A DNA stretch of 64,000 nucleotides, from positions 477,514,806 to 477,578,805 of the forward strand of contig OZ010795.1 in assembly GCA_963932465.1 (NCBI GenBank). The letters run 5' to 3'. The notes beneath the pieces were generated by a model that worked only from the letters and a program-made list of their open reading frames with translations, was not told the DNA's origin and searched no databases. The DNA is from Maratus speciosus. Its lineage: Eukaryota; Arthropoda; Arachnida; Araneae; Salticidae. The position numbers and the translations under genes are program-made. Of this stretch, positions 9,413-19,865 are shown piece after piece; within the stretch, counting starts at the first letter, position 1; every line of letters starts with the position of its first letter.

Positions 9413-10216
9413 ATGCTGATGAGAGTTTGTTCGTCCTTGTGCGCTTGTTTGGACAAGTTTCTGAGAAGGGAAAAGTATGGTGATATTGAAAAAGCGAAAA
9501 AGAATGCAGAATATTATAATGATGAAACTTTCTACAGCAATTCAAGATCTTCGGGAATTGCGTTAGCTGAAATTCAGTCATTGTCTAAAAAAATAAGTAA
9601 ATATTTTGAGATTGAAATTAGTGATACCGAAAACGTAGTTGAAGTGCTTGAATTGTCTGAACTTGAAGATGTGAAAAGAGAAGAGAGAAGAGTGATGAAG
9701 GAGGAAAGTAAAGCTCATGATAAGTTGAACGTACCACTCATTAGTGGAAATGATGAGCTAGCTATTTAGGAATATAGGGAACAGGTTACATTATCACAAG
9801 ATAGAAATTTTAGAGATTGGAGTGAAGTCAGTAATGAGACTAATTTGGAAATTAGGCCTGGATTTTCTCAAACTAATATCAAGGAGTGTTGTACAGTGGA
9901 TGATCGTGGATCTTTTGTTCCTAATAATCTGAAAAATAAGGATAAATTAGAGATTGAAGTTGATCAGAAAGAGGACGGCCTTAATCCTAATGGTGATAAT
10001 TTATGTGAAATTCTTGAGATTGGAACTAATGATGATACTGAAAATGCTCTAACTAAGATGATGACGGCAATTAAAGTAGAGGATGAACCTTATCTCGAAC
10101 TTGATTGGTTATTTGAAAGATGCGAGGGAAGAATGTCGCATAAGAACAGTACTAGAGGAAACTTATCCAGGAAGGGGAATGTGGAAGATAATGGAAACTA
10201 TATACGATTGAAATGA
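9413..10216 (+). CDS. Unrecognised acidic ORF in the LTR retrotransposon (one in-frame stop)
   Basis: One frame runs from an ATG at 9413 to 10216, about 267 codons, interrupted only by a TAG at 9767-9769. The product is rich in Glu, Asp, Asn and Lys (segments such as EVLELSELEDVKREERR and LEIEVDQKEDG) and has no visible membrane segment, zinc motif or polymerase motif. It stands where pol would begin in a Gypsy element, yet nothing resembles RT, RNase H or integrase. Its near-open state contrasts with the badly broken gag just upstream. It may be a spacer region, an accessory ORF, or a low-complexity filler kept open by composition bias. Function unknown. Confidence 0.35.
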
Positions 10217-11115
10217 AAAATATGAAAACCTGCACGAAAGAGATAAGAGTTGCTAATGTGGTGGTCATGAGGAGAACTGATAGAAATAGGAGTTAAGCTT
10301 ATGATGGTAAAGAGTGTTGCAAAATGGTTGATAAGAAGATGGAGAGAAGAATGGAATGGAAACCAGGGAGAAAAAAGAATGAAGAATCACTAAAAGAGAA
10401 AGAAATTTCAGCAGCGCCGACACTTTATCCCGGCTATCATACCTTGATCAGTAGCCATTAAGTTTTACAAATTTTATGCAGTTATAGTAAAATGGTATTA
10501 TTTATGTGCTTGAAAAATGCGTATATTATATGTTTTTTAATGTCAGTTATGAAATTAGAAAAGAAAAAAAAGCATTTTGATGTAGATTCTATGTCAAGCT
10601 TAACTTTAGATGAATCTTAAAGTGTATCTTATTTCTTTATTTTATTTTATGAAAATTATTAGTTTATATAACTTTCTGGTATATACCTATATGACATTGC
10701 TTTAAAGTATGTACTTTACTGTGTTTGTTTTTCAATTATGCTATTATCTCAAAAAAAAAAATATTTCAATTGATAATCTTGTATATGTATATATGTGTAT
10801 TATCATAGTTATTAGTTTAAGTATATTTTTTTTTAATGGGAAGTCCACATTGATCTCACCTTTGCAAATGAATGTGTTTATGTGTGATTTTTAAAAACTT
10901 TCATTGTGACCAAAGCCACGAATGAGCTCTTTTAGGGGGCAGTTGACAGAGTTGTGAATGCAGCGGACAAACTCTATCGAGTAGAATGGATCTTTTTGAA
11001 TCCAACGTCTGCCGCCGAACTTTAGCTAATGGAAACTAGCAGCGATAGGAGAACGATGGTCAGAAAAGATGGAAATGACAGAACGAGGTGGAGTGAAAAA
11101 TATGAAGCGTGGAAG
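10217..11115. other. Non-coding 3' part of the LTR element
   Basis: No coding signal. Contains an A-rich patch with several AATAAA-like words and a purine-rich tract just before the 3' LTR. Confidence 0.45.
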
Positions 11116-11972
11116 TGTAGATTATATATTTGCGAATTGTGAATAGTGAATTGTAGTTTTAAATTAAATGTGTTGTGTTTTAGATCAATAAATTTGTTAA
11201 AGTTTAGATCCGCCTGCTTTTCGAAGTTTGTTTAACACGTTTACGCCAGCGTGCATCATCGGTGGGTCACGCTTGACTGTCGCATCAGGCGGCGTGCATC
11301 ACCGATGGGTCACATTCGAATGTTCCATAGAAGGTGTGTACTACAGGTGGGTCATACTCGACTATGTTATATACGGCGTGAACTACAGGTGGGTCACACT
11401 TGAATATTCGAAAATTCAGTAATAAAAACAATTCATTGTTATAAACTTAATACATTCACGACGGGAAACGAGAATTCTCGTTTTCATTAAAAAAATATCA
11501 TTGACTAAGGGCGTGGCTTCTACTTACAGAAATGCATTTATATCATTTTGTCCATATTTCTTTAGATTTTAAGATATTTTAAATAAATTCGTATATATGT
11601 AGTCAATAAAATCATGTCTCCAAGAAATTTGCTTATTCCTTACGAACTTTCAGACATTCACAATCAACTCTGCTTGTTATATTCGAGTTCAATTCAATAA
11701 AGATGAGAGGGGCGAGTCATTACATACAGTGTCTGAATAAGCGACAGTACCGCGCCGCCAGATAAAGCGAAACATGAATTCGAGCGCCGTCTCACAGCAA
11801 AAAAAACATGAATATCGGCGCCTGCGTGAAGGCGTTAATTGATAGTTTGAAAGTCTATGTGTTTGTCGCTGAGTCTATATGAGGGGTGTCAGCATAATGA
11901 ATTCCAGATTCGTTATGAATCCGCTTGATTAAAGAACTTATGTTAAACGGAAACCTGACTGATAGCCTGCAT
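11116..11972 (+). repeat. 3' LTR, split by a piggyBac-type MITE
   Basis: Positions 11116-11231 and 11839-11972 match the 5' LTR (6370-6612) in order, including the AATAAA signal. The MITE at 11236-11834 accounts for the gap, inserted at a TTAA. The two LTRs differ at many positions, so integration was not recent. Confidence 0.7.
11236..11834. mobile_element. piggyBac-type MITE inserted in the 3' LTR
   Basis: It is flanked on both sides by TTAA (11232-11235 and 11835-11838), and the uninterrupted LTR copy at 6370-6612 has the same sequence without the insert, which proves insertion. Ends are imperfect inverted repeats (CACGTTTACGCCAGCG against CGCCTTCACGCAGGCG). The left part holds four diverged ~45-bp repeats of the type gcatcatcggtgggtcac. 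No transposase is encoded in its 599 bp. Inner cgacgggaaacgagaattctcgt forms a short palindrome. Confidence 0.75.
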
Positions 11973-12128
11973 ATATATTTTTTTTAATTTTGAGCTTTTA
12001 TTATTGATTTATGATTGTTTTAATATCGCACTATTTACCGTATCCCGAAAGCGCTGCATAATACATCTGACGTCACAGTTCATGACAACAAACGACATAG
12101 TTGTTATTTACGTGCGTCGCTTTTCAAC

Positions 12129-12314
12129 TTGTCCGTCTTAAATATTGCTGTTTCTGAAATTATTACGACTGAGAACACAAATTCATATTATAAATACTGT
12201 AATGTGCCACTCTACACTAACACAACCAGTACTTCTAGAGAAAAGTTGTTTTTTAGCGTGCCAAAAGCCCCTGTCATTAGAAAATCATGGAGTAATGCTG
12301 TTCTATTTATCTAG
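12129..12314 (+). pseudogene. THAP-domain-like fragment
   Basis: Within this frame a segment reads YCNVPLYTNTTSTSREKLFF followed by SVPKAPVIRKSWSNAV. It resembles the N-terminal half of a THAP zinc finger: C-x-VP then a spacer, FF-x-VP, and R-x-W about where they belong. The second metal-binding Cys is replaced by Tyr (CNVPLY), and the C-terminal half (C-x2-H, AVPTIF) is absent downstream. THAP domains occur in P-element and Kolobok-type transposases and in host DNA-binding proteins. The fragment is probably an isolated exon or transposase relic. Confidence 0.4.
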
Positions 12315-12965
12315 TAAATGTCTCTAATTTATCTAATAAATGTCGATAAAATAATTAGCTTTTCTGCTGCTCCTTATTCATCATATGAGAGTGATATATG
12401 CAGAAACATTAAAATAATAGAAAAAAGTGGTATAAGGGATTTTAAAATAGTTGATTTTTAGGTCAGTGGGTCAGCCTGTGTTTTTATTCATGATTGTAGT
12501 ACTTTCCTTTTAATATACGAGTAAAGAAAGTAAATAAAATATAATGTAAATCTAATTTTCACTATTTGAATTTACATATTGAGCAAAATTTTAAATATAG
12601 GCCATTTAAGAAAATTATTCATTACACAATAATGTTGATTAGAGAAATGCTCTTTTTATTAAGGAAATAAAGTATGTAGATGTAATAATTATTAAGATGC
12701 TACTTGACGCAGAATGATATAAATTTAAAAAGCAACATAAAAAACACCAGAATAAGCAAACATTCAGCAGATTAGTTTCGGTAGCGTTTAGCGTACCGTC
12801 CTCAATGCAAAGAATAATGGAAACTTGCTCATTTATATAGCGGAGAAGCGGATTCAATTGAGAAGTTCATTAACCTATGGGGAAACAGGAAAATGCGGGT
12901 ACCAGACAATAGGAGAATAGTATAGGTAATGCCACCAGAAATGTGAAAAACAAAATTGGTAGTAA
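12315..12965. other. AT-rich stretch, no gene seen
   Basis: No motif or repeat recognised. The part nearest 12966 may be the 3' untranslated end of the PLE fragment on the minus strand. Confidence 0.4.
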
Positions 12966-13424
12966 TTAAGCAAAAGAGGATTTTATGAAATATTTCCAGC
13001 AATCTGATAAAGGGGGAATAGCAAATTCACTATTGACAATATTGTCATAATTTTTGTAGATATGAAATGCTTCAAGAAAATTAAGTTCGTGTATAGAAGT
13101 GGGTTTAGAGATGATTTTGGCTGAATTAAAATCAAAAGAGTGGTTCATCTCTCAGAAATGTTTAGCAGTTGAAGATTTATTGGTTTCCTGTTTTTGACTA
13201 TATTGTTGGTGTTCTTTAATACGAAATTTTAAAACCCGTTTGGTCTGTCCAATATAGGAATGACCGCACTGGCAATTATGCATTAGGGTATACCGCACTG
13301 GGGTATCTATAGTATTAATTGTGTATAAGTATTTAATTTTCTGAACATAGCACAACTTTGTAAACAATCTCCCCCCCCCCCCTCCCTCCGAATTTTCAAG
13401 TGAATATATGTTATTTTTAATCAA
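12966..13424 (-). pseudogene. Penelope-like element GIY-YIG endonuclease fragment
   Basis: Minus-strand translation shows CQCGHSYIGQTKRVLKFRIK followed by EH, a classic GIY-YIG endonuclease core as found at the C-terminus of Penelope-like retroelement proteins: C-x-CG-x2-YIG-x-T-x-R with the catalytic Arg in the following helix. After one in-frame stop (about 13149-13151) the same frame continues with HSFDFNSAKIISKPTS and ELNFLEAFHIYKN, the second half of the domain. The reverse transcriptase that should lie upstream (at higher coordinates) is gone, so the element is 5' truncated, as is common after incomplete reverse transcription. A C-run at 13371-13382 translates as a Gly stretch and may mark the break. 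Confidence 0.75.
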
Positions 13425-14139
13425 ACTGAATCCTGTTTAAAGTTTATCAATAAGTTATTTTTAGTCAAATTTAATGATGTTTAAAGTTTATCAACCTAAC
13501 TTAATAGTGAAACAAAAGAGAATAGAGGCACACTAGTAGTAGCTCATATATAATTTAAACTAATGTAATTGAAAATAAAAGTTTTAATACATATCCATGT
13601 GCAAAAATTATTAAAATACAGAACCTCAAACTTTCCAAAAAAAAAAAAAAAAAAGATAAGAAGAATTTCTTTTATTAATTTATAAGCATGTGATTACAAA
13701 AGATTAGTCAATTTTGAATGTGAAAATAAATAAGTGATGTTTTACACAGAAAAGTGTAAACATCAATGAATATTAGTAATTCTTAACACTACACAAAATT
13801 ATAATGTTTTATTAATAAATTAACTACAATGTTTCAACAAAGAAAAAAATACAAAATGATTTTTTAAACATTGACATTAGCAATTTTCAGACATTTTATA
13901 TTTGCTGAGTTATCAGAATGGTGAAAAAAAAATGCAGCGTGTGCCTGCACTCTTACATTTTCAGCTGTTAGGCAATTTGCTTACTTTAATATAATGCTTA
14001 TCAGCATAAAATAAATTTAAGCTTTAAAGAAAAACTAAACTTTATGAATGATTATATAAAAAAATAACGCAATAACATGTCACTAATTTCTCAACAGAAA
14101 TCGAAATTAACGTTTTGAGTAAAAAGAATAATAAAGAAA
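13425..14139. other. AT-rich stretch, no gene seen
   Basis: Contains a direct repeat of about 45 bp at 13430-13500 (tgtttaaagtttatcaa repeated) and an A-run at 13638-13655. No coding signal. Confidence 0.45.
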
Positions 14140-14193
14140 TTAAAACATTTGTATTACATTTAAATAAATTGAATAATATAAAAATGATTTTAT

Positions 14194-14331
14194 GTACTTT
14201 TTCGTTTTCATATCTTTTATTTCTGCACCCATGAAATCAGGGTTTTTCCCCAAGAAAGAGATTATAGCCATACTATCTATTCTGGGCAGATTGTCCGATT
14301 GTCCTTTGCTAAATCCGGGTATAAGAGACAT
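14194..14331 (-). CDS. Possible first exon of an unrecognised protein
   Basis: From ATG at 14331 the minus strand reads MSLIPGFSKGQSDNLPRIDS then MAIISFLGKNPDFMG and EIKDMKTKK, after which a GTACAT donor-like sequence occurs and the composition changes to low-complexity hydrophobic residues. The pattern 'LP-x-(I/T)D-x-M-I-x-F-x(7)-F-x-x-x-E-(I/V)-(K/R)-x-x-K' seems familiar from arthropod multi-copy genes that pair THAP-like and SWIM-type domains, but I cannot name it with certainty. A THAP-like fragment lies 2 kb away on the opposite strand; they are not in a consistent gene order. It may equally be a pseudogene piece. Confidence 0.3.
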
Positions 14332-14498
14332 AATTCGTAAAAATAAATAAAAAATTTGAAAAAAAATTCAACAATTGAATGAGATGAGGATGAATTATTA
14401 TGAAAATCCAAGCCGAAATAAATTTGGATGTCAAGAGAGTACGATCGACGCTTGCTATGAAAATGTAAACATTGGTATGTCGTGAACTATGACGTCAT

Positions 14499-15262
14499 AA
14501 ACTTAAACTTACACTATGTGCAAACTACTTAAAAGATTAGACAATATTTATTTAAAAAAGATGTTAAATTATTTTAATATCCTTAGTACTTCCAACTATA
14601 AAAATATAGCATTCGCCAGAGAAATACAAGAAATACTACTGTTATTAACGTCTTATATCCAAAATACACGTAGATGGTATCGAAAGCAGTGAAAGTGGAA
14701 GCCAATTTTTTAGATCTGGAAAATATTGGAAAATAAAACATGGATATAGAGAATTGGAATAACAGGTTTTATGATTCTTTAAGCAAACTAAGTCAAATTC
14801 TGGGTATGTTGCAGGATAAAACATCATTACAAACAGTATTTTCTTTAGTTTCTTTAGTCTGTTTCTAATGACGTTTTATCCTGCAAACAGTATTTTCTTT
14901 AGTAATAGTTTTCTTCAGTTTGTTTAGTCTGTTTGTAATGACGTTTTATCCTACAACATACTCAGAATTTGGCTCAGTTTTCTTAAAGAATCATAAAACG
15001 AGTAATATTCAACTTCCCTATATCCATGTTTTATTTTCCCAATGTTTTCCGGGTCTAAAAATTGACTTCCACTTTCAGCCCTTTCAATACCATCTACGTG
15101 TATTTTGATTTTAAAACATTAATAACAGTAGTATTTCATATATTTCTCTGACGAAGGCTGTTTTTATAGTTGAAAGTACTAAAGATATTAAAGCAATTTA
15201 ACATCTTCTTTAAATATTGTCTCATCTTTTAAGTAGTTTGCTCACAGTGTAAGTTTAAGTTT
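14499..15262. repeat. Large inverted repeat (about 330-bp arms)
   Basis: The left arm (about 14499-14840) and right arm (about 14925-15262) are reverse complements for nearly their whole length. Paired landmarks: aaacttaaacttacac / gtgtaagtttaagttt; caaactacttaaaag / cttttaagtagtttg; acacgtagatggtat / ataccatctacgtgt; atccatgttttattttcc / its complement at 14727-14744. A spacer of ~85 bp holds short direct repeats of cagtattttctttagt. Divergence between arms is modest. No terminal target duplication was found, so it may be a foldback element or an inverted duplication. Short open frames inside mirror one another and are not taken as genes. Confidence 0.8.
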
Positions 15263-15964
15263 AACTTTTTAAAGATGAATTAAGCATTTCTATTTATTTA
15301 TTTACTGATGTGACTTTATAGTATGTCACGCCCCGATTTGGAGTAAAGTGATTTCAGCTTACTTTTATGATTAATTATTTAATTATTGATATTTTTTTGC
15401 GTTTTTGAGAACATTTTTGAAAACTGTGGATGTGGAATTATCAGAAAAATATAAAAAGGATCAATTCCCCCATGCATGCGAATTCCTCATTGTGATTCGT
15501 TTTACGCAAAAATAATGAAGATGATATTGAATATTTTTATATGAATGTATTAATGATTTTCATAATTAATAGATTTTATACGAATTTATTAATAACTTTC
15601 ATAGTTAGAAATAGGTTTTAGAATCAAAAAAATGCCTGGAATATATTGGGATCTATTAAATACATGCCAATATATATATATATAAAATCAATTTGATGAT
15701 TTTTTGGGAACCTATAAATTAACATTTGTCCCATTTTAGAATTAGGATCCTCACACTTTGACCTCTTCTAACTTATTGAAAATTTAAAAATCTATAAGCT
15801 ACACCCTTTTTTGGTGCTATTAAATTATGATTATACTTTGAGAAAACAATTCAGAATTCCAAAAGACTTAGTTTAAATAGCACCTTTGTATTTTCTATTC
15901 TGTCATTTCTACCAAAATTATATATTTTTTAATAAATTCACTAGTTCGGATTTTCTACCAAGCG
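15263..15964. other. AT-rich stretch, no gene seen
   Basis: No feature beyond short AT repeats (for example tatatatatata near 15671). Confidence 0.5.
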
Positions 15965-15968
15965 TTAA

Positions 15969-16176
15969 CCCTTTCCGACAGAGAAATTTTGTTCGTAAAA
16001 TGATGAAATGATTGACTGACACCGGAATTTGCAAACGACATGTTTAGAAATTAAAAACTCGTTACTTTAAACATTCTTTGTACAAGCAAAATTTTCTTAA
16101 AATATTCTTGGTACCATTTGTAAGCTTGAAATTAAAATTAGGTAATCCCAACGTGGGATCACTGTGCCGGAAATTG
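15969..16176. mobile_element. piggyBac-type MITE
   Basis: Flanked by TTAA at 15965-15968 and 16177-16180. Ends read CCCTTTCCGACAGAG and, from the right, CAATTTCCGGCACAG: imperfect inverted repeats of 15 bp. The 208-bp interior is non-coding. Confidence 0.5.
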
Positions 16177-16576
16177 TTAAGTCCGTGAATTTTCAACAAT
16201 CTAGGCGCATGAAAAATTAACGTATTTTAAAGAAAATTCATAAATTCAAAAATTGCTATCATGAAATAATGCGTGATTAATAAAATCGACATTATATAAT
16301 TATAAACTGGTATTTTAAAAATATGAATTTTTACTTCTATTTAAAAAAAAAAAAACATATAATGGAAGATTGCAACAATTGATGGATGTGGATGAATTCT
16401 TACATCATTTCAGTTCACCTACTAATATTCTGTATTTATATGTATAAGAAAAACTGACACGCTAACAATAATGATAAATAAAATTTATAAGCTGTTGCTT
16501 CGTGAAACTTGGTTTTGCGAGTTCATCACTAGTCTCCACGACACCTCATTTACACTGCACAGTACATTAAAGAAAA

Positions 16577-16840
16577 GTAGTCGGATGTGCCAATCCAAAA
16601 CTTTCTTCTATCTCGTACATGTTAATACTTCAAAATTCGCTAGCAAAGTCCCAGAATTAAATGGCAATCTATGCCCATAAGGTGGATTCTAAAGATATGA
16701 AACTCTCTGAATTAGCTCTTGAGATATGGCTATCGCTAAACTCGTGTAAATCCTGCAAAATGCAGCATAGCAGCGCCACCTGTTGGGTAATTTACATTAA
16801 AACCTAATAAGCAACAACTAATGTCACTATCTAACTGAAT
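16577..16840 (-). mobile_element. 5'-truncated copy of family F1, minus strand
   Basis: Read on the minus strand it has parts of two F1 monomers (ggtggcgctgctatgctgc, atatctcaagagctaat), the family's 3' module, the 14-bp inverted-repeat block AGATAGAAGAAAGT in perfect form (complement at 16600-16613), and the terminus ccgactac followed by T, a one-base change from the family's CTAG end. The 5' hairpin and microsatellite are missing. Confidence 0.75.
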
Positions 16841-17689
16841 ATGATGTGACAGCAAAGTAATAATAATAATAAATGTTTTTATAAATGCTTTTCTAAATCT
16901 CCAAAATATAAAAATACAAAGGACGTTTTTCAAAATCGTGGGTATCTCGGAATATATTGTATATATTGTATTGCATCTCGGAATATGTTGTATATTTTCG
17001 TTCGTGGTTATAGTATACCGGGGTGCAACATCATAGGAACGACCATGTAATTGTCTAAATAGAAAATATAATTATATTAATCCACATATAAACTATATAA
17101 ATTAATTGTATTAATATAAATAGTCAATATAAACAGAAAGAAAACAATCTAAAACAGTTGTTATAAATACAATATAATATTTTGAATTTTTACTCGATAT
17201 GCACTGGGAGCAAAATAATAAAGGAACAGATTTTTCTAAATTATAGAAATATCACATGTTAATTGGCTTTATTTGTGTTTGATAATTTCAATGGAACGCT
17301 GTAGCATAGAGTTTATATGGATCCTAATTTGTCAAGGTGACAAAGCACGACATACCTCCCAAATGCCAGATTTTAATTCTGCTTTCGAATTGTATGTTGC
17401 ACGATTTGACCATTTTTTCAGTAGATATTGGCCACTATAATACCTCAAATTTTCTCCATGGGATAAGTTCAGACCATTGGCCAGACAATGAATTTGAGAG
17501 TCTTATTTATCTTCAAAGCACTCCTTTGTGTAATTTTCTTAGGCATTGTTTTGCTATAAATTTAGTTCAAGCCGGCAATTTTTCATTCAGGTTTAACAAA
17601 TGGCATTTTAACATGCGAATATAGGTATGCCTATTTTAATTGTCCCTCTAGAAAAACAATTCTAAGTTTACATTCCAAGAAAAAAGCAG
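16841..17689. other. AT-rich stretch, no gene recognised
   Basis: A plus-strand frame at 17337-17624 (95 codons) has no recognisable domain and typical AT-biased residues, so it is not called. A short tandem piece, atctcggaatat(a/g)ttgtatat, occurs twice at about 16943-16995. Confidence 0.4.
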
Positions 17690-18245
17690 CCAAAACCATT
17701 AGGGAGCCTCGCCCTAATTGACGCGTGGAAAATACGTCATTTTCTTTTGAAGGCCACGCCAGTATGAATGAATACCAACGGGAATATCGAATTAAACGTC
17801 TTTTCAGCACTGAAGATAATTTTAGAAATTCTTTTGTTGCTTCAGATGTTTCTCTTGCACACTGGATTGTGCGCTTTTTTATTGCCAGATGTTGAACACG
17901 GACGCTGGCATGGTTTTACACATTTAAGAACTCCCGACATTTTTATTCTTCTTCATACAGTTCATACTGATGCCGGCGTCTTTTTTTGGCTTCCAATTTC
18001 CTTTGCTGCCATTCTTTTACTCGGAACCGTGCGAACAATCAAACTTTCGGATCGTATCGAAAGGATTTTTTGCCTCCCTGTAAATTTTGCAGTAACATAA
18101 ATAGCTGGGTTCTATAAGATCTTAAAATATGAGTTTTTGAGCGTTTATTTTTATCAGCAATTCTTTGAAATGACATACCGATGTTGTTATAAGCAAGAAT
18201 CTGCCCTCTTTTAAAGTTAGTAAGCATTTTTCCTAACCCTGTCAT
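17690..18245 (-). pseudogene. Ruined Tc1-like transposase fragment
   Basis: From 18245 the minus strand reads MTGLGKMLTNFKRGQILAYN followed by NIGMSFQRIADKNKRSKTHI, the first helix-turn-helix of Tc1/Tc3-type transposases. In other frames downstream come IVRTVPSKRMAAKEIGSQ (second HTH region), AIKKRTIQ, and STRQLGRGSLMV near 17705-17740, like the 'GGGSVMVW' segment between the first and second catalytic aspartates. At least four stops or frameshifts separate these pieces. The C-terminal third with the last catalytic acid is missing, and no terminal repeats were found. An overlapping plus-strand frame at 17768-18100 is a shadow. Confidence 0.6.
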
Positions 18246-18454
18246 CCAAATGTTTCGGCGAACAAAACGAATGTACTCAGAATCTTGTTTAAATGCGGCC
18301 TTAAATAATATACAAAAATATCAGCCAATCACGTTCCACGGTTTTGAAATATTTCCTGCTTTCTTATCATTTTGTTCCAGCGTAAAATTAGCAAATTACA
18401 TATTTTGTAAAATATTCTTTTTTACAATGTATTGGCTAGTATTCGTATGAAATA

Positions 18455-19865
18455 CTATCTATTGCAATCTCCCCTATGTTAGAATTTCTGAAAATTTTTG
18501 CAGATCTACACCGATCATGACCCCTAGAACCCAAAGCTTCCCTCAGTAAAAATTTTATACATATATATTATATGTACATCTATATAATATTTATCTATCT
18601 ATCTATCTGTATATTACTTTCTTATGGACACGATAACTTCCATAATTGGGCACAAATCTCTTCCAAACTGATACATAAAGTCAAGGGGCATAAAATCTCG
18701 GTCAAGTTCGTTAATGGGCAAAATCCGACAAAGGGGGGGGGGGGGGAATAGGGAGGGATTTTGTAAAACCGAAAAAACTCCATAACTTCTTAATTATAGT
18801 ACATATGGAATCAGTTTAAAGTTATTATTACTTTTTTCAAAAAGGGCCAAAAATGTATGTATGACAGATTTTTGAAAAAATAAAAAATAGGCACAAGGGG
18901 CGCAAAAATAGGGTTTTGAGGAGAAAAAAATTCATAACTTCGTAAATTCTTAAGATATCAAATCCAATTAAATTTATTATAAATCTTCCTAATATTATCT
19001 AAAGCTTTCATATTGACAAGTTCTTGATATGACCAATTCGTACCGCAATATATATATATATATAAACGGAAACAAAGAAAAAGCGGGGGGGGGGGTGAAG
19101 AAGAAAAAAAATCCATATCTTCGTAAATTCACACGATATAAAATTCGCATGAATTTATTCTATATCTTCGTAATATTATCTACAACTTTCATACTGACAA
19201 ATTTTTGATAAGACCAATTCTTAGAGCAAGAACAAATTAAAAATATATAGCGTTGAAGAAAAAATCATCGATAGGGTGTACTCAAATCCAAACTCCTTAT
19301 TTTGTGACTCATTTTTAAATTCATTTTTGCTCTCAAACGCATCCAATTGGTAGGTTTTCTTATTCAGAAGCTCTATAATATAGCGTAATGGTCGATTTCT
19401 TGATAGAGGAAGAATATATTTCAAAAAAGGATGTCAAAGTATGTATTCAGAACCGAATTTCCCGAAGCGATTGTGTTGGAAGCGAAAAATATTGTCCTAC
19501 TGAGAAAATAATGGTTTATAAATAAAGTTCTAATTAATTAAACGAAAAATAATAAAAGGTCGCTTATAAATCGCTTCAAAAATCACGCCAGCAAATTTCA
19601 TGTTTTTTCTTTTAAAATTGAATCTGAAAATGTGTCAGAAAATTTCAAGTTGTTGAGCATGGAAAAGTATTTTTTTAATACCGCCTTAACATAATTCTGA
19701 TAAAAAGAGCTCTTATATAAAAATAAAATTAAAAACTCGTCCAAAGCGGCCAGATAAAATTGTTAAAGTAGGTTTAACTGTAATCATTATTTAGTTTTTG
19801 TTGTGGAAATTAGTACTTAACTTCGAAATCTACCTGCGCCTGTAGGCCGATCCGGCAGGGATTTT
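18455..19865 (+). mobile_element. Dispersed repeat family F3, long copy
   Basis: The 5' part (gaaatactatctattgcaatc ... gaccccta-gaaccc) matches 59600-59690 and, in part, 24395-24480. The 3' part (agtacttaacttcgaaatctacct-gcgcctgtaggcc) matches 60473-60520. Between lie a (TATC)n microsatellite (18590-18607), then 'acacgataacttccataattgggcac' and two ~190-bp imperfect tandem units with the landmark ttcgtaaattc. No coding capacity. The 3' end holds a short hairpin (gcctgtaggc). Class unknown; the layout, with a microsatellite followed by a 'gataact' tract and tandem units, resembles F1 and F2. Confidence 0.6.

Larger units (their letters stand above)
6370..11972 (+). mobile_element. LTR retrotransposon (gag-bearing, pol missing), with nested insertions
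   Basis: Two direct repeats of about 245 bp bound the element (6370-6612 and 11116-11972, the latter split by a 599-bp MITE). The interior carries a leader with tandem repeats, a gag remnant ending in a CCHC-like knuckle, a protease-region remnant, and an unrecognised acidic ORF. No reverse transcriptase (YxDD), RNase H or integrase motif is visible in any frame, so pol was deleted or never present and movement would have needed a helper. A purine-rich tract (about 11061-11115) precedes the 3' LTR, as expected of a polypurine tract. The gag style suggests Ty3/Gypsy. Stops, frameshifts and nested SINE and MITE insertions show it is long inactive. Confidence 0.7.

Noticed and set aside
16471..16680. 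69-codon plus-strand frame
   Set aside because: Its second half is the antisense of an F1 copy's 3' module; the rest has no motif.
17768..18100. 110-codon plus-strand frame with hydrophobic segments, as a possible membrane protein
   Set aside because: It is the antisense shadow of the Tc1-like transposase remnant on the minus strand.
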